This document shows, piece after piece, positions 15,796 to 25,005 of a DNA stretch of 64,000 bases. The notes beneath the pieces are model-generated. The model worked only from the letters and a program-made list of their open reading frames with translations, had not been told where the DNA came from and made no database searches. The stretch is from positions 2,245,001 to 2,309,000 of the forward strand of contig NC_015580.1 in NCBI RefSeq assembly GCF_000253255.1. Direction: 5' to 3'. The position numbers were made by a program, and so were the translations under genes. Source of the stretch: Novosphingobium sp. PP1Y. GTDB lineage: Bacteria > Pseudomonadota > Alphaproteobacteria > Sphingomonadales > Sphingomonadaceae. Numbering within the stretch: the first letter of the stretch is position 1; every line of letters begins with the position of its first letter.

Positions 15796-17106
15796 TTACG
15801 GCTTGCTGGCCGCGGCGATCATCTTCTCGACCGCCACGAACTTTTCGCGGGGCGAACCGTCGCGGGCATTGGCGACTTCGGCCTCGTCGATCTTCTGCCA
15901 GTCGGTGAATTTCATGTAGTTGATGCCCCGTTCCGCGGCGAGGGCGTCGAAACCGGGGCGGCCTGCCTTGCCGGCACCTTCGCCGATGTCTTCGGCGACT
16001 TTCTCGATGATGGCGAAGCCGTCGGGGCGATTGGTGCCGATGGTCCCCGTCGGCCCGCGCCGCGCCCAGCCCACGCAATAGAGGCCCGGAGAGATTCGGC
16101 CTTCCTCGTTGGCAAAGCGGCCGTTGCGCTCGTCGAAAGGCACGTCGGGGATCTTGGATGTCTGGTAGCCGATGCAAGCGACCACGAGCCCGGCAGGAAT
16201 GCGATAGGTCTCGCCCGTGCCGATGGCCTTGCCGCCTTCGAGTCGGGTGCGTTCGACCTCGATTTCCTCGATGCGCTCGGTGCCGACGATCGCCTTGGGC
16301 GAGGCGAAGAAGTCGAACTCGACGAGCACCTGGTCGGGCTTGCAGTCCGCCTGGTCGGGCGCGGCAAAGCTGCGCAGGTGCCCCACCGACTTGCGCTGGC
16401 CGGGGTCGAGAGCTGCGTCCTCGCTTTCGTCGGGAAGATCGGCGGTATCGACCCATGGGCATGCGCGTTCGAGATGGCCGAGCTCACCCAGTTCCTTGGG
16501 CGTCATCGCGATCTGGTGCGGTCCGCGACGCCCGAGAATTACGATGCGGCTGATCTTCGAGGCATCGAGCGCGCTCAGGGCATGGGAGACGATGTCGCTC
16601 CCAGCGAATTCCGCCTGCGACTTGGCGAGAATGCGCGCGACGTCGAGTGCGACATTGCCGTTGCCGATGATGACCGCCGTATCGTGCGAAAGCGCCGGGT
16701 CGAGTTCGGCGAAGTCGGGGTGTCCATTGTACCAGCCGACGAAAGAGGCGCTGCCGAAGACGTTGGGCAGATCCTCGCCATCAATCCCCAGCTTGCGGTC
16801 GTTGGGGGCGCCGGTGGCGAGGATGACCGCATCGTAAAGCGCCTGCAACTCACCGATCGTCAGGTCGCGACCGATCATCACGTTTCCGACGAAACGCACG
16901 TTGTCGGTCAGCGCGGTCGCCTCGTAGCGGCGCGACACGCCCTTGATCGACTGGTGATCGGGCGCAACGCCGCTGCGGATCAGGCCGAAAGGAACGGGCA
17001 GGGTATCGAAAATGTCGACCCTGACGTCTTCTCCCCACTGCTTGAGCGCCGCTTCCGCTGTGTAGTAGCCGGCAGGCCCGGAACCGACGATCGCAATATG
17101 CCGCAT
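15796..17106 (-). CDS. Ferredoxin--NADP+ reductase, adrenodoxin reductase type
   Basis: 436 residues from the ATG at 17106 (MRHIAIVGSGPAGYYTAEA), which has GGGAGA 7 nt upstream; longer readings lack support. FAD-binding GSGPAG lies at 8-13, then VPFGLIRSGVAPDHQSIKGV, typical of FprA and mitochondrial adrenodoxin reductase. NADP-binding GNGNVALDVARIL lies near 150-162. IVILGRRGPHQIAMT and the C-terminal GWARRGPTGTIGTNRPD are also characteristic. It passes electrons from NADPH to ferredoxins, for example for P450s or Fe-S biogenesis. The partner is not in the window. Confidence 0.9.
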   Translation of the reverse strand: MRHIAIVGSGPAGYYTAEAALKQWGEDVRVDIFDTLPVPFGLIRSGVAPDHQSIKGVSRRYEATALTDNVRFVGNVMIGRDLTIGELQALYDAVILATGAPNDRKLGIDGEDLPNVFGSASFVGWYNGHPDFAELDPALSHDTAVIIGNGNVALDVARILAKSQAEFAGSDIVSHALSALDASKISRIVILGRRGPHQIAMTPKELGELGHLERACPWVDTADLPDESEDAALDPGQRKSVGHLRSFAAPDQADCKPDQVLVEFDFFASPKAIVGTERIEEIEVERTRLEGGKAIGTGETYRIPAGLVVACIGYQTSKIPDVPFDERNGRFANEEGRISPGLYCVGWARRGPTGTIGTNRPDGFAIIEKVAEDIGEGAGKAGRPGFDALAAERGINYMKFTDWQKIDEAEVANARDGSPREKFVAVEKMIAAASKP

Positions 17107-17320
17107 GAATGAGTCTCCCAGGGTGTGCGGACGCTGTCCAGCTGCTTTGAGCCGAAGCAAGCATGCCCGGGGGGCAATCGGCAAGAGAAATCGCCAAGAA
17201 ACCCTGCTTTTGAGCGCCTGATTTGCCGCAATAATGCAACGGCTTGGCCGATGGGCCGGACCTGTGCCTACGGGGGGCGACTTAACCGTTTCGCAAGGCC
17301 CCGCACGGCATAGACTTGTC

Positions 17321-20044
17321 ATGGCATCCAAGGGGCTTCCGACATCGCTGGAAAAAGTGCGGTCCAGTGCGCGCGCGGTGCGTTCGCAGGGCGCCGACAG
17401 CGGATTCGCGAAGCGCCCCGATTCGCCGCAGCCGGTCGAAAGGACGGAAACAGGCAACTTCGCGCTGTTCCGATCCGACTTGCCGAGCAGCGATCCCTTG
17501 CATTTCTTCATCGCGGCCCGCTGGGAACTGATGGGCCCGGTCATGCTCATGATGATGGTGGCGATGGGGCTGCTGTCGGTCAGCTACCCGGGCCTGTTGC
17601 CATCTGCGTGCGGCCTTGTGGCCATAATGCTTTGCCTTGCCTCGCCGATCTTCGCGCGCTGGGAGCAGGCCCTGCATCACACGGCCTGGCAGCGTTATCC
17701 GCTGATGCTCCTCGCCGTGGCCGCGCCCATGGGCATCTTCGGTTTCGGAACGGTCCGCTGGAGTCAGTACAGTCCGGACTTCGATCTGGCGCTCATGGTC
17801 AATTCGTTCGTCATTCTCATGCTTGTGGCGGCCGCCCTGCTGCAAGGGCGGACGACCTCGATCATCGGGGCGACGCTGGCCCTTTGGAGCAGCGGGACTT
17901 TCGTCTCGCGCTCGTTCGGCGCCGTCGTCCTCCTCGCATTGGGCGGTTGCCTCGCCCTCTATCTCGGCGTTCGCCAGAGCCGCATTGCCAGGCGCGAAGC
18001 CGACAGGCTGGCGGAACGGGAGAAGGAGCAGCGCCGCGCCGAGGAACTGCTCAACGAATACGAACAGACCGGGCAGGGCTGGTTCTGGGAAACCGACCGG
18101 CGCGGGCAGATCGTTTATGTGTCTCCGCGCATCGCCCAGCTCTTGGACAAGCCGTTGGAGGAATTGGAAGGTCGACCCTTCACCAGTCTCTTCGTGCTCC
18201 AAGGACAGCAACAGGAAAGCGAGCGCACGCTTGTCTTCCACCTCTCCACCCGGTCCTCATTCCAGGACCTGTCGGTCCGCGCCGCGACCGATGAGGAGGA
18301 AGAACGCTGGTGGTCGATCAGCGGGCGGCCGGTGCTCGACCAGTTCAACAATTTCATGGGCTTTCGCGGTTCGGGCACAGACCTGACCGAAACACGCAAG
18401 TCGCAGCAGCACGTGACCCAGCTGGCCCGATTCGATTCGCTGACCAAGCTGGCGAACCGCTTTCAGATGTCCGAGTGGCTGGAGAAGCTGCTCAATTCGC
18501 CGCGCATCGACAGCCGCAGCTGCGCGGTCTTCCTGCTGGACCTCGACCGGTTCAAGCAGGTCAACGATACGATGGGCCACCCGGCGGGCGACGCCCTGCT
18601 GGTGCAGGTGGCCGATCGCCTGCGCTCGACCGTCGGCAACATGGGCCGCGTCGGGCGTCTTGGCGGCGACGAGTTCCAGGTCCTGCTTCCCGGGCATCAC
18701 CAGCGAGAGGGACTGGCGCATCTTGCCCGGCGGATCATCGAGAACCTGTCGCAGCCCTACTCGATCGAAGGCAGCCGCGTCGTCATCGGCGCATCGGTGG
18801 GCATCTCGGTGTGTCCGGACGACGGCACTACCTCGGAAGCGATCATCCGAAATGCCGACCTTGCGCTCTATGCCGCGAAGGGCGGCGGGCGCGGGCGGCA
18901 TCACTTCTACGACGAGGACCTGCATAGCGATGCGCAGGAGCGCCAGCAGCTTGAGCAGGACTTGCGCGACGCCATCGCCGAAGGCGCGCTGGAACTGCAC
19001 TACCAGCCGCAAGTGCGAACCACGACCGAACAGATCACCGGCTTTGAGGCACTGCTGCGCTGGAACCATCCCAAGCATGGTTACATGTCCCCGGCCAAGT
19101 TCGTGCCGATAGCCGAGGAAACCGGTCTGGTCGGCCAGATCGGCGAGTGGGCCCTGCGCACCGCGTGCCGCGACCTTGCCACATGGCCCGACGACGTGCG
19201 CGTGGCCGTGAACGTATCGCCCCTCCAGTTTGCCAATCCTGCGTTGCCGGCTATCGTCACCAGCGCCATCGCTTCTTCCGGCATCGCCCCCGGCCGCCTC
19301 GAACTCGAGATTACCGAAAGCGTTTTCCTGGGCGACGACAACTCGACCGAGGCGATGTTCTCATCGCTGAAGGGTGTCGGCGTACGGCTCGCACTCGACG
19401 ATTTCGGAACCGGCTATTCCTCGCTCGGCTATCTGAAAAAGGCGCCGTTCGACAAGATCAAGATCGACCAGAGCTTCGTGCGCGGCGCGACTGTTACCGG
19501 AAGCCGCAACGGGGCGATCATCGCCTCGATCGTCAGCCTTGCCGAAGCGCTTGGCATGGAGACCACGGCAGAAGGGGTCGAGACGCTCGACGAACTCGAA
19601 CTCGTGCGCAAGTTGGGCTGCAGCCACGTGCAGGGCTACATCTACGAACGCAGCCTGACCGCCGAGGAGGCGACCCGCCGTCTCGAAGAGGGGCTCATCG
19701 CGGAGGCAAGGGGCCCGCGTTCGGCGCGCGCCGCACGCCAGACAATGCTGCGCAAGGTCGTGCTCGATCACGAATCCCACAGCTACCACGCGACGATCCG
19801 CAATATCTCGCGCACCGGCGCGCTGGTGGAGGGGCTCTGGAACGTTCCGGCAGGCACGCGTTTCGCGATTCATCTTGCCGAAAACTGCGTCGTGGTGGCT
19901 GAAGCACAGTGGTGCAAGGAAGACCGGATGGGCGTGAAATTCGCCCGTTCGCTGGAAATCGATGCAAAGGGAGCGGTCGTCTTTACCCCGCCGCGTCCCC
20001 CGCGCGAGAAGAAGGAAACGGCAGTCCTGCGCAAGGCAGGCTGA
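17321..20044 (+). CDS. Membrane-bound PAS-GGDEF-EAL-PilZ cyclic-di-GMP protein
   Basis: 907 residues from ATG 17321; an ATG at 17234 is also possible and neither has a clear ribosome binding site. Order: cytoplasmic N-tail of about 65 residues, five or six membrane segments (about 70-205), coiled region, PAS (about 245-360), GGDEF (about 375-540), EAL (about 550-795), PilZ (about 805-885). GGDEF is intact (RLGGDEFQV, residue 447). EAL keeps FEALLRW, NVSPLQF, EITESVF, LDDFGTGYSS, KIDQSFV and AEGVET. PilZ has an Arg-rich lead and NISRTG. Both making and breaking c-di-GMP are possible, with PilZ as a product sensor. It stands alone. Confidence 0.9.
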   Translation: MASKGLPTSLEKVRSSARAVRSQGADSGFAKRPDSPQPVERTETGNFALFRSDLPSSDPLHFFIAARWELMGPVMLMMMVAMGLLSVSYPGLLPSACGLVAIMLCLASPIFARWEQALHHTAWQRYPLMLLAVAAPMGIFGFGTVRWSQYSPDFDLALMVNSFVILMLVAAALLQGRTTSIIGATLALWSSGTFVSRSFGAVVLLALGGCLALYLGVRQSRIARREADRLAEREKEQRRAEELLNEYEQTGQGWFWETDRRGQIVYVSPRIAQLLDKPLEELEGRPFTSLFVLQGQQQESERTLVFHLSTRSSFQDLSVRAATDEEEERWWSISGRPVLDQFNNFMGFRGSGTDLTETRKSQQHVTQLARFDSLTKLANRFQMSEWLEKLLNSPRIDSRSCAVFLLDLDRFKQVNDTMGHPAGDALLVQVADRLRSTVGNMGRVGRLGGDEFQVLLPGHHQREGLAHLARRIIENLSQPYSIEGSRVVIGASVGISVCPDDGTTSEAIIRNADLALYAAKGGGRGRHHFYDEDLHSDAQERQQLEQDLRDAIAEGALELHYQPQVRTTTEQITGFEALLRWNHPKHGYMSPAKFVPIAEETGLVGQIGEWALRTACRDLATWPDDVRVAVNVSPLQFANPALPAIVTSAIASSGIAPGRLELEITESVFLGDDNSTEAMFSSLKGVGVRLALDDFGTGYSSLGYLKKAPFDKIKIDQSFVRGATVTGSRNGAIIASIVSLAEALGMETTAEGVETLDELELVRKLGCSHVQGYIYERSLTAEEATRRLEEGLIAEARGPRSARAARQTMLRKVVLDHESHSYHATIRNISRTGALVEGLWNVPAGTRFAIHLAENCVVVAEAQWCKEDRMGVKFARSLEIDAKGAVVFTPPRPPREKKETAVLRKAG

Positions 20045-20076
20045 CAGGTGCGAAAAGCGCTGCTAACGGCGCACTC

Positions 20077-21894
20077 ATGACCGAACTCTCGCAGATCCGA
20101 AATTTCTCGATTATCGCGCACATCGACCATGGCAAGTCGACGCTGGCCGACCGGCTGATCCAGTTCACCGGGGGCCTGACCGAGCGCGAGATGTCCGCCC
20201 AGGTGCTGGACAACATGGACATCGAGAAAGAGCGCGGGATCACCATCAAGGCGCAGACGGTGCGTCTCAACTACACTGCCAAGGACGGCGTGACCTATGA
20301 GCTCAATCTCATGGACACGCCCGGCCACGTCGACTTCGCCTACGAGGTGAGCCGCAGCCTTGCCGCCTGCGAAGGCGCGCTGCTGGTGGTCGATGCCGCG
20401 CAGGGCGTCGAGGCGCAGACGCTTGCCAACGTCTATCAGTCGATCGAGCACGATCACGAGATCGTCCCCGTGATCAACAAGATCGACCTGCCCGCCGCCG
20501 AACCGGAGAAGGTGAAGGCCGAGATCGAGGACATCATCGGCATCGACGCCTCCGAGGCTGTCCTTGCCAGCGCCAAGTCCGGCATCGGCGTGGAGGAAAC
20601 GCTCGAGGCCATCGTTACGCGAATTCCGGCGCCGCAGGGGGACCGTGACGCCCCGCTCAAGGCGCTGCTGGTCGATTCCTGGTACGATCCCTACCTCGGC
20701 GTCGTCATTCTGGTGCGCGTCATGGACGGCGCGATCCGCAAGGGCCTGCAGGTCAAGTTCATGCAGGGCGGTACCGAGCATCTGATCGACCGCGTCGGCT
20801 GCTTCACTCCCAAGCGCATCGACCTGCCCGAACTCGGCCCCGGCGAGATCGGCTTCATCACTGCGCAGATCAAGGAAGTGGAGCAGGCCAAGGTCGGCGA
20901 CACCATCACCACGGTCAAGAACGGTGCGGTCAAGGCTTTGCCCGGCTACAAGGAAGTCCAGTCGGTGGTCTTCTGCGGCCTGTTCCCGGTCGATGCGGCG
21001 GACTTCGAGAAGCTGCGCGAATCTATCGGCAAGCTGCGCCTCAACGACGCCAGTTTCACCTACGAGATGGAAACGAGCGCGGCGCTCGGCTTCGGCTTCC
21101 GCTGCGGTTTCCTCGGCCTGTTGCACCTGGAGATCATCCAGGAGCGCCTCAGCCGTGAATACGACCTCGACCTCATCACCACGGCACCCAGCGTCGTCTA
21201 TCGCATCCAGCTCTCGCATTCGAAGAACGAGGAAGCGCAAACGATCGAGCTGCACAACCCGGCCGACTATCCCGATCCCAACCGGATCGAGGAAATCGAG
21301 GAGCCTTGGATCAAGGCGGTCATCTACACGCCCGACGAATACCTCGGCCCAATCCTTAAGCTATGCCAGGATCGCCGCGGTATCCAGAAGGACCTCACGT
21401 ACGTCGGCGGGCGCGCCCAGGTGACCTACGAACTTCCGCTCAATGAAGTGGTGTTCGACTTCTACGACCGCCTCAAGTCGATCAGCCGCGGCTATGCCAG
21501 CTTCGACTACGAGCAGATCGGCCTGCGTGCAGGCGATCTCGTGAAGATGAACATTCTCGTCAACAACGAGCCGGTCGATGCGCTCTCGATGATAGTCCAC
21601 CGCTCGGTCGCCGAGGAACGCGGCCGCGGCATGTGCGAGCGCCTCAAGGACCTGATCCCGCGCCACCTGTTCAAGATCCCGATCCAGGCCGCGATCGGCG
21701 GCAAGGTGATCGCCCGCGAAACCATCGCCGCCCTGCGCAAGGACGTTACCGCCAAGTGCTATGGCGGCGACATCAGCCGCAAGAAGAAGCTTCTGGAAAA
21801 GCAGAAGAAGGGCAAGGCCCGCATGCGCGAGTACGGCAACGTCAGCATTCCGCAGGAAGCCTTCATCGCCGCCCTGCGCATGGGCGAGGAGTAA
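20077..21894 (+). CDS. lepA: Elongation factor 4 (LepA, back-translocase)
   Basis: 605 residues from ATG 20077 (MTELSQIRNFSIIAHIDHGK). A longer reading from 19909 overlaps the preceding gene and is rejected. GTPase G1 AHIDHGKS, switch GITIKAQTV, G3 DTPGHVDF and G4 NKID are all present. The LepA-specific C-terminus contains GGDISRKKKLLEKQKKGKAR. The factor acts on stalled or stressed ribosomes. It is 32 nt after the c-di-GMP gene and may share its transcript; the ribosome binding site is weak. Confidence 0.97.
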   Translation: MTELSQIRNFSIIAHIDHGKSTLADRLIQFTGGLTEREMSAQVLDNMDIEKERGITIKAQTVRLNYTAKDGVTYELNLMDTPGHVDFAYEVSRSLAACEGALLVVDAAQGVEAQTLANVYQSIEHDHEIVPVINKIDLPAAEPEKVKAEIEDIIGIDASEAVLASAKSGIGVEETLEAIVTRIPAPQGDRDAPLKALLVDSWYDPYLGVVILVRVMDGAIRKGLQVKFMQGGTEHLIDRVGCFTPKRIDLPELGPGEIGFITAQIKEVEQAKVGDTITTVKNGAVKALPGYKEVQSVVFCGLFPVDAADFEKLRESIGKLRLNDASFTYEMETSAALGFGFRCGFLGLLHLEIIQERLSREYDLDLITTAPSVVYRIQLSHSKNEEAQTIELHNPADYPDPNRIEEIEEPWIKAVIYTPDEYLGPILKLCQDRRGIQKDLTYVGGRAQVTYELPLNEVVFDFYDRLKSISRGYASFDYEQIGLRAGDLVKMNILVNNEPVDALSMIVHRSVAEERGRGMCERLKDLIPRHLFKIPIQAAIGGKVIARETIAALRKDVTAKCYGGDISRKKKLLEKQKKGKARMREYGNVSIPQEAFIAALRMGEE

Positions 21895-21913
21895 GGGACC
21901 GGGCCCCGTCCGG

Positions 21914-21933
21914 ATCCCGGCCTTCGCCGGGAT
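21914..21933. repeat. REP-like hairpin after lepA
   Basis: ATCCCGG-CCTTCG-CCGGGAT, a perfect 7-bp stem, begins 20 nt after lepA. The wider GGATCCCGGCCTTCGCCGGG pattern matches a repeat that I recall as common between genes in alphaproteobacterial genomes. It probably doubles as the lepA transcript end. Confidence 0.55.
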
Positions 21934-21960
21934 GACTGCAGCGTTTCACCCTTTGCTCCG

Positions 21961-21987
21961 CTTCTGATAGAGAACGTCTATCTGAAG
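21961..21987. promoter_or_regulatory. LysR-type operator upstream of the formate dehydrogenase regulator
   Basis: Inverted repeat GATAGA-GAACG-TCTATC (21966-21982), extended by CTTC/GAAG arms with one T:T mismatch to 27 bp. It contains the LysR T-N11-A pattern and sits 17-43 nt before the regulator start codon, so autoregulation is likely. A second copy of the core lies before fdsG. Confidence 0.65.
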
Positions 21988-22003
21988 CGATCGGGATGGA
22001 CGG

Positions 22004-22900
22004 ATGCAGTTGAGGGCCTTGCGCTATTTCGTGACGCTGGCGCGCGAGGGACACTTTGCGCGGGCTGCTGAGGCTTGCGGGGTGACGCAGCCGACACTGT
22101 CCTCGGCGCTGGCTGCGCTGGAGGACCAGCTCGGCAAGCGGCTTGTCGAGCGCGACCGGCGCTTCATCGGGCTGACCGGGGAGGGGCGCGCAATGTTGCC
22201 CTGGGCGCAGCAGTTGCTCGCCGCGCATGAGGGCATGGTCCATGCGGTCGAGGCGCTGGACGGGCCGCTCCATGGCGAGTTCCGCCTAGGCGTGATCCCC
22301 GCCGCAACCCCCAGCGTCGGTGCCTTTGCCGAGGCGCTGCTGCGCCTGCATCCGGGCATGACGATCTCGGTATGTTCGCAGACCTCGCGAGAGATCGTGC
22401 GCGCCATCGAGTCCTACGAGATCGACGCGGGGATCACATATCTTGACCACGAAAGCCCGGCGAACGTCATCAGCGTGCCGCTTTATGCCGAGCGCTATGT
22501 CTTCGTGACTGCTGCCGCTGGACGCAGGCCCCCGCCGGGTGCGGTCACGTGGGGGCAGGTCGAAGGTTATCCCTTCTGCCTGCTGCACCAGGGCATGCAG
22601 AACCGCCGTATCCTCGATACATTGATGAGCGGGCAGGGCGTCTCCGTGCGCCCTCGGGCAACGGCGGACGGGTATGTGGCGCTGCTCGCGATGGTGCGCT
22701 CCGGCGGTCTCGCGACAGTCATGCCCGAACGCTACGTGGGGCTGATCGAGGGAGCCGACTGGGCCAGCGTCCATCCACTGACGATGGATGCCGCGGTCAG
22801 CCGGATCGGGGTGATCGTCGGGGATCGCGCGCCGCTCGATCCGGTGGCGAATGCCGCCCTTGGCTGCGCGCGGTCCATTGCAGGCCTGACAGGCTCTTGA
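22004..22900 (+). CDS. LysR-family transcriptional regulator of the fds operon
   Basis: 298 residues, standard LysR length. N-terminal winged helix (1-60: MQLRALRYFVTLAREGHFAR, then GVTQPTLSSALAALEDQLG). The effector-binding domain is from about 90 (GEFRLGVIPAATPSVGAF). The ligand is unknown. The gene is in the same orientation as fdsGBAD and directly upstream, with similar operators before both. In Cupriavidus necator the LysR protein FdsR controls the equivalent operon; that this is its counterpart is inferred from position, not from alignment. Confidence 0.88.
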   Translation: MQLRALRYFVTLAREGHFARAAEACGVTQPTLSSALAALEDQLGKRLVERDRRFIGLTGEGRAMLPWAQQLLAAHEGMVHAVEALDGPLHGEFRLGVIPAATPSVGAFAEALLRLHPGMTISVCSQTSREIVRAIESYEIDAGITYLDHESPANVISVPLYAERYVFVTAAAGRRPPPGAVTWGQVEGYPFCLLHQGMQNRRILDTLMSGQGVSVRPRATADGYVALLAMVRSGGLATVMPERYVGLIEGADWASVHPLTMDAAVSRIGVIVGDRAPLDPVANAALGCARSIAGLTGS

Positions 22901-22915
22901 TTGAGATTATCTATC
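22899..22915. promoter_or_regulatory. LysR-type operator in front of fdsG
   Basis: GATTGA-GATTA-TCTATC has the same 6-5-6 layout and same right arm as the box at 21966-21982, with one changed base in the left arm. It overlaps the regulator's stop codon and lies 70-86 nt before the fdsG start, a good position for activation or repression of the operon. Confidence 0.6.
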
Positions 22916-22984
22916 AGGCATTGCCCTAATCAATTTGACCGTCCGCGCGCGATGTCGCAGCGTCACGGCAAAGAGAAAGATGCC

Positions 22985-23449
22985 ATGACAGATATTGCCG
23001 GGATACAGACAGCTATCGACCGCTTCGTGCAGTCGGACACGCGCGGCGCGCTGCTGCCGTTGCTTCATGCGCTGCAGGAGGAGTTCGGCCATGTCGATCC
23101 GGCCGCCGTGCCGCTGATCGCCGATGCACTAAACCTCAGCCGCGCCGAAGTGCATGGGGTGATCAGCTTCTACCACGATTTCCGGACAGAGGCGCCGGCC
23201 CGCCACGTCGTCAAGCTGTGCCGCGCGGAAAGCTGCCAGTCGCGCGGCGGTGCGGCCATCGAAGCGCAGCTTTCGCACCAGCTTGGCGTTGCCATGGGCC
23301 ATGCGCGCAAGGACGGACAGGTCGCGCTCGAGCCGGTCTATTGCCTGGGGCTTTGCGCCATTGGCCCCAATGCTCTGGTCGATGACCGGCCGGTTGCCCG
23401 CATCGACAGTGCCCGTGTCGTCGCCATTGCCAGCGAGGTGGAAGCATGA
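22985..23449 (+). CDS. fdsG: NAD-dependent formate dehydrogenase gamma subunit
   Basis: 154 residues from ATG 22985, NuoE-like. It carries one [2Fe-2S] cluster that relays electrons toward the flavin subunit. Cluster ligands are visible as the LCRAESCQSRG pair (C-x4-C) and the CLGLC pair (C-x3-C). The N-terminal helical part ALLPLLHALQEEFGHVDPAA and VHGVISFYHDF are typical. First gene of fdsGBAD, it overlaps fdsB by an ATGA. The upstream stretch 22916-22984 holds a GAGAAAGA ribosome binding site. Confidence 0.95.
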   Translation: MTDIAGIQTAIDRFVQSDTRGALLPLLHALQEEFGHVDPAAVPLIADALNLSRAEVHGVISFYHDFRTEAPARHVVKLCRAESCQSRGGAAIEAQLSHQLGVAMGHARKDGQVALEPVYCLGLCAIGPNALVDDRPVARIDSARVVAIASEVEA

Positions 23450-24999
23450 CCCGTGTCTTCATCAGCAAGGACATGGCTTCGCTTGCCCTGGGCGCAGACG
23501 CGGTGGCGCAGGCTTTCGCCGAGGCGGGATGCGAAGTCGTGCGCACCGGCTCCCACGGTCTCTTCGCGATCGAACCGCTCGTCGAGGTGGAGACGGATGA
23601 AGGACGCGTGGCCTACGGTCCGGTCGGTCCCGATGACGTGGCAGCCGTTCTGGATGGCAGCCATGGAACGCGTATCGGCGCCATCGGCGATCATCCCTTC
23701 TTCGCGCGCCAGCAGCGCTTCACCTTCGCGCGCTGCGGCGTGACCGACCCGCTCAGCCTTGCCGACTATGCCGCCCATGGCGGTTGGAAGGGGCTGGAGG
23801 CTGCCATCGGACTTTCGTCGCAGGACGTGGTCGATGCCGTCAAGGCGTCGGGCCTGCGCGGCCGAGGCGGGGCGGGCTTTCCTACCGGCATCAAGTGGCA
23901 GACCGTCCTCGATACCCCTGCTGACGAGAAGTTCATTGTCTGCAACGCGGACGAGGGTGACAGCGGCACATTTGCCGACCGCATGCTGATGGAAGGCGAT
24001 CCCTATTGCCTGATCGAGGGCATGGCGATTGCCGGCCACGCGGTCGGCGCAGGTCACGGCTACATCTACATCCGCAGCGAGTATCCCTTCGCCATCGAGG
24101 CCATGCGCGAGGCCATCGCCCGTTCCGCGGGCAAGATCGCGCCCTTCACGCTGGAGGTGCGCGTCGGCGCCGGGGCCTACGTCTGCGGCGAGGAAACGGC
24201 GCTGCTCGATTCCATCGAGGGCAAGCGCGGCCAGGTGCGCGCCAAACCGCCGCTGCCCGCCATCGAGGGGCTCTGGGGCAAGCCCACGGTCATCAACAAT
24301 GTCTTGAGCCTCGCGGCAGTGTCCTTCATTCTGGCCGAAGGCGCGCAGGCCTATGCCGATGTCGGTTTCGGCAGGTCGCGCGGCACGATGCCGATCCAGA
24401 TCGCCGGTAACGTCAGGAACGGCGGGCTTTACGAAGTCGGCTTCGGCGTGACGCTGGGCGAGCTGGTCAACGAGATCGGCGGCGGCACTGCCAGTGGCCG
24501 TCCAGTTCGCGCGGTGCAGGTCGGCGGCCCGCTGGGCGCCTATTTCCCGCCTTCGATGTTCCACCTTCCATTCGACTACGAGGCCTTTACGCAAGCGGGC
24601 GGGTTGATCGGCCATGCCGGCATCACCGTCTTCGACGACAGCGTGGACATGGCGCACATGGCCCGTTTCGCCATGGAATTCTGCGCGGTCGAGAGCTGCG
24701 GCAAGTGCACGCCCTGCCGCATCGGCTCCACGCGCGGCGTAGAACTGATCGATCGCATCGTGGCCAAGGCGCCGCGCGCGGCCGGAGTGCTTGAGACCAT
24801 GCCGCAGATCCGCAACGCCAGCCGCTCGGCCCGCACGCACGACCAGGAAGTCGAACTGCTGCGCGACCTTTGCGACACCATGAAGCACGGTTCGCTCTGC
24901 GCCCTGGGCGGTTTCACCCCGTACCCGGTCCTGAGCGCGCTCGACCATTTCCCCGAAGACTTCGGCGGCGGCAATGCGCTGCCCGAAGCGGCGGAGTAA
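23446..24999 (+). CDS. fdsB: NAD-dependent formate dehydrogenase beta subunit
   Basis: 517 residues. NuoF-like diaphorase subunit that binds FMN, NAD and one [4Fe-4S] cluster. An N-terminal ferredoxin-like part (1-120) is followed by the FMN/NAD site GLRGRGGAGFPTGIKW, then CNADEGDSGTFADR and GAGAYVCGEETALLDSIEG. The cluster ligands lie in ESCGKCTPCRIGSTRG, with a fourth Cys in HGSLCALGG. It hands formate electrons to NAD+. Translationally coupled to fdsG by a 4-nt overlap; fdsA starts 6 nt after it. Confidence 0.96.
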   Translation: MTRVFISKDMASLALGADAVAQAFAEAGCEVVRTGSHGLFAIEPLVEVETDEGRVAYGPVGPDDVAAVLDGSHGTRIGAIGDHPFFARQQRFTFARCGVTDPLSLADYAAHGGWKGLEAAIGLSSQDVVDAVKASGLRGRGGAGFPTGIKWQTVLDTPADEKFIVCNADEGDSGTFADRMLMEGDPYCLIEGMAIAGHAVGAGHGYIYIRSEYPFAIEAMREAIARSAGKIAPFTLEVRVGAGAYVCGEETALLDSIEGKRGQVRAKPPLPAIEGLWGKPTVINNVLSLAAVSFILAEGAQAYADVGFGRSRGTMPIQIAGNVRNGGLYEVGFGVTLGELVNEIGGGTASGRPVRAVQVGGPLGAYFPPSMFHLPFDYEAFTQAGGLIGHAGITVFDDSVDMAHMARFAMEFCAVESCGKCTPCRIGSTRGVELIDRIVAKAPRAAGVLETMPQIRNASRSARTHDQEVELLRDLCDTMKHGSLCALGGFTPYPVLSALDHFPEDFGGGNALPEAAE

Positions 25000-25005
25000 G
25001 ACCTG

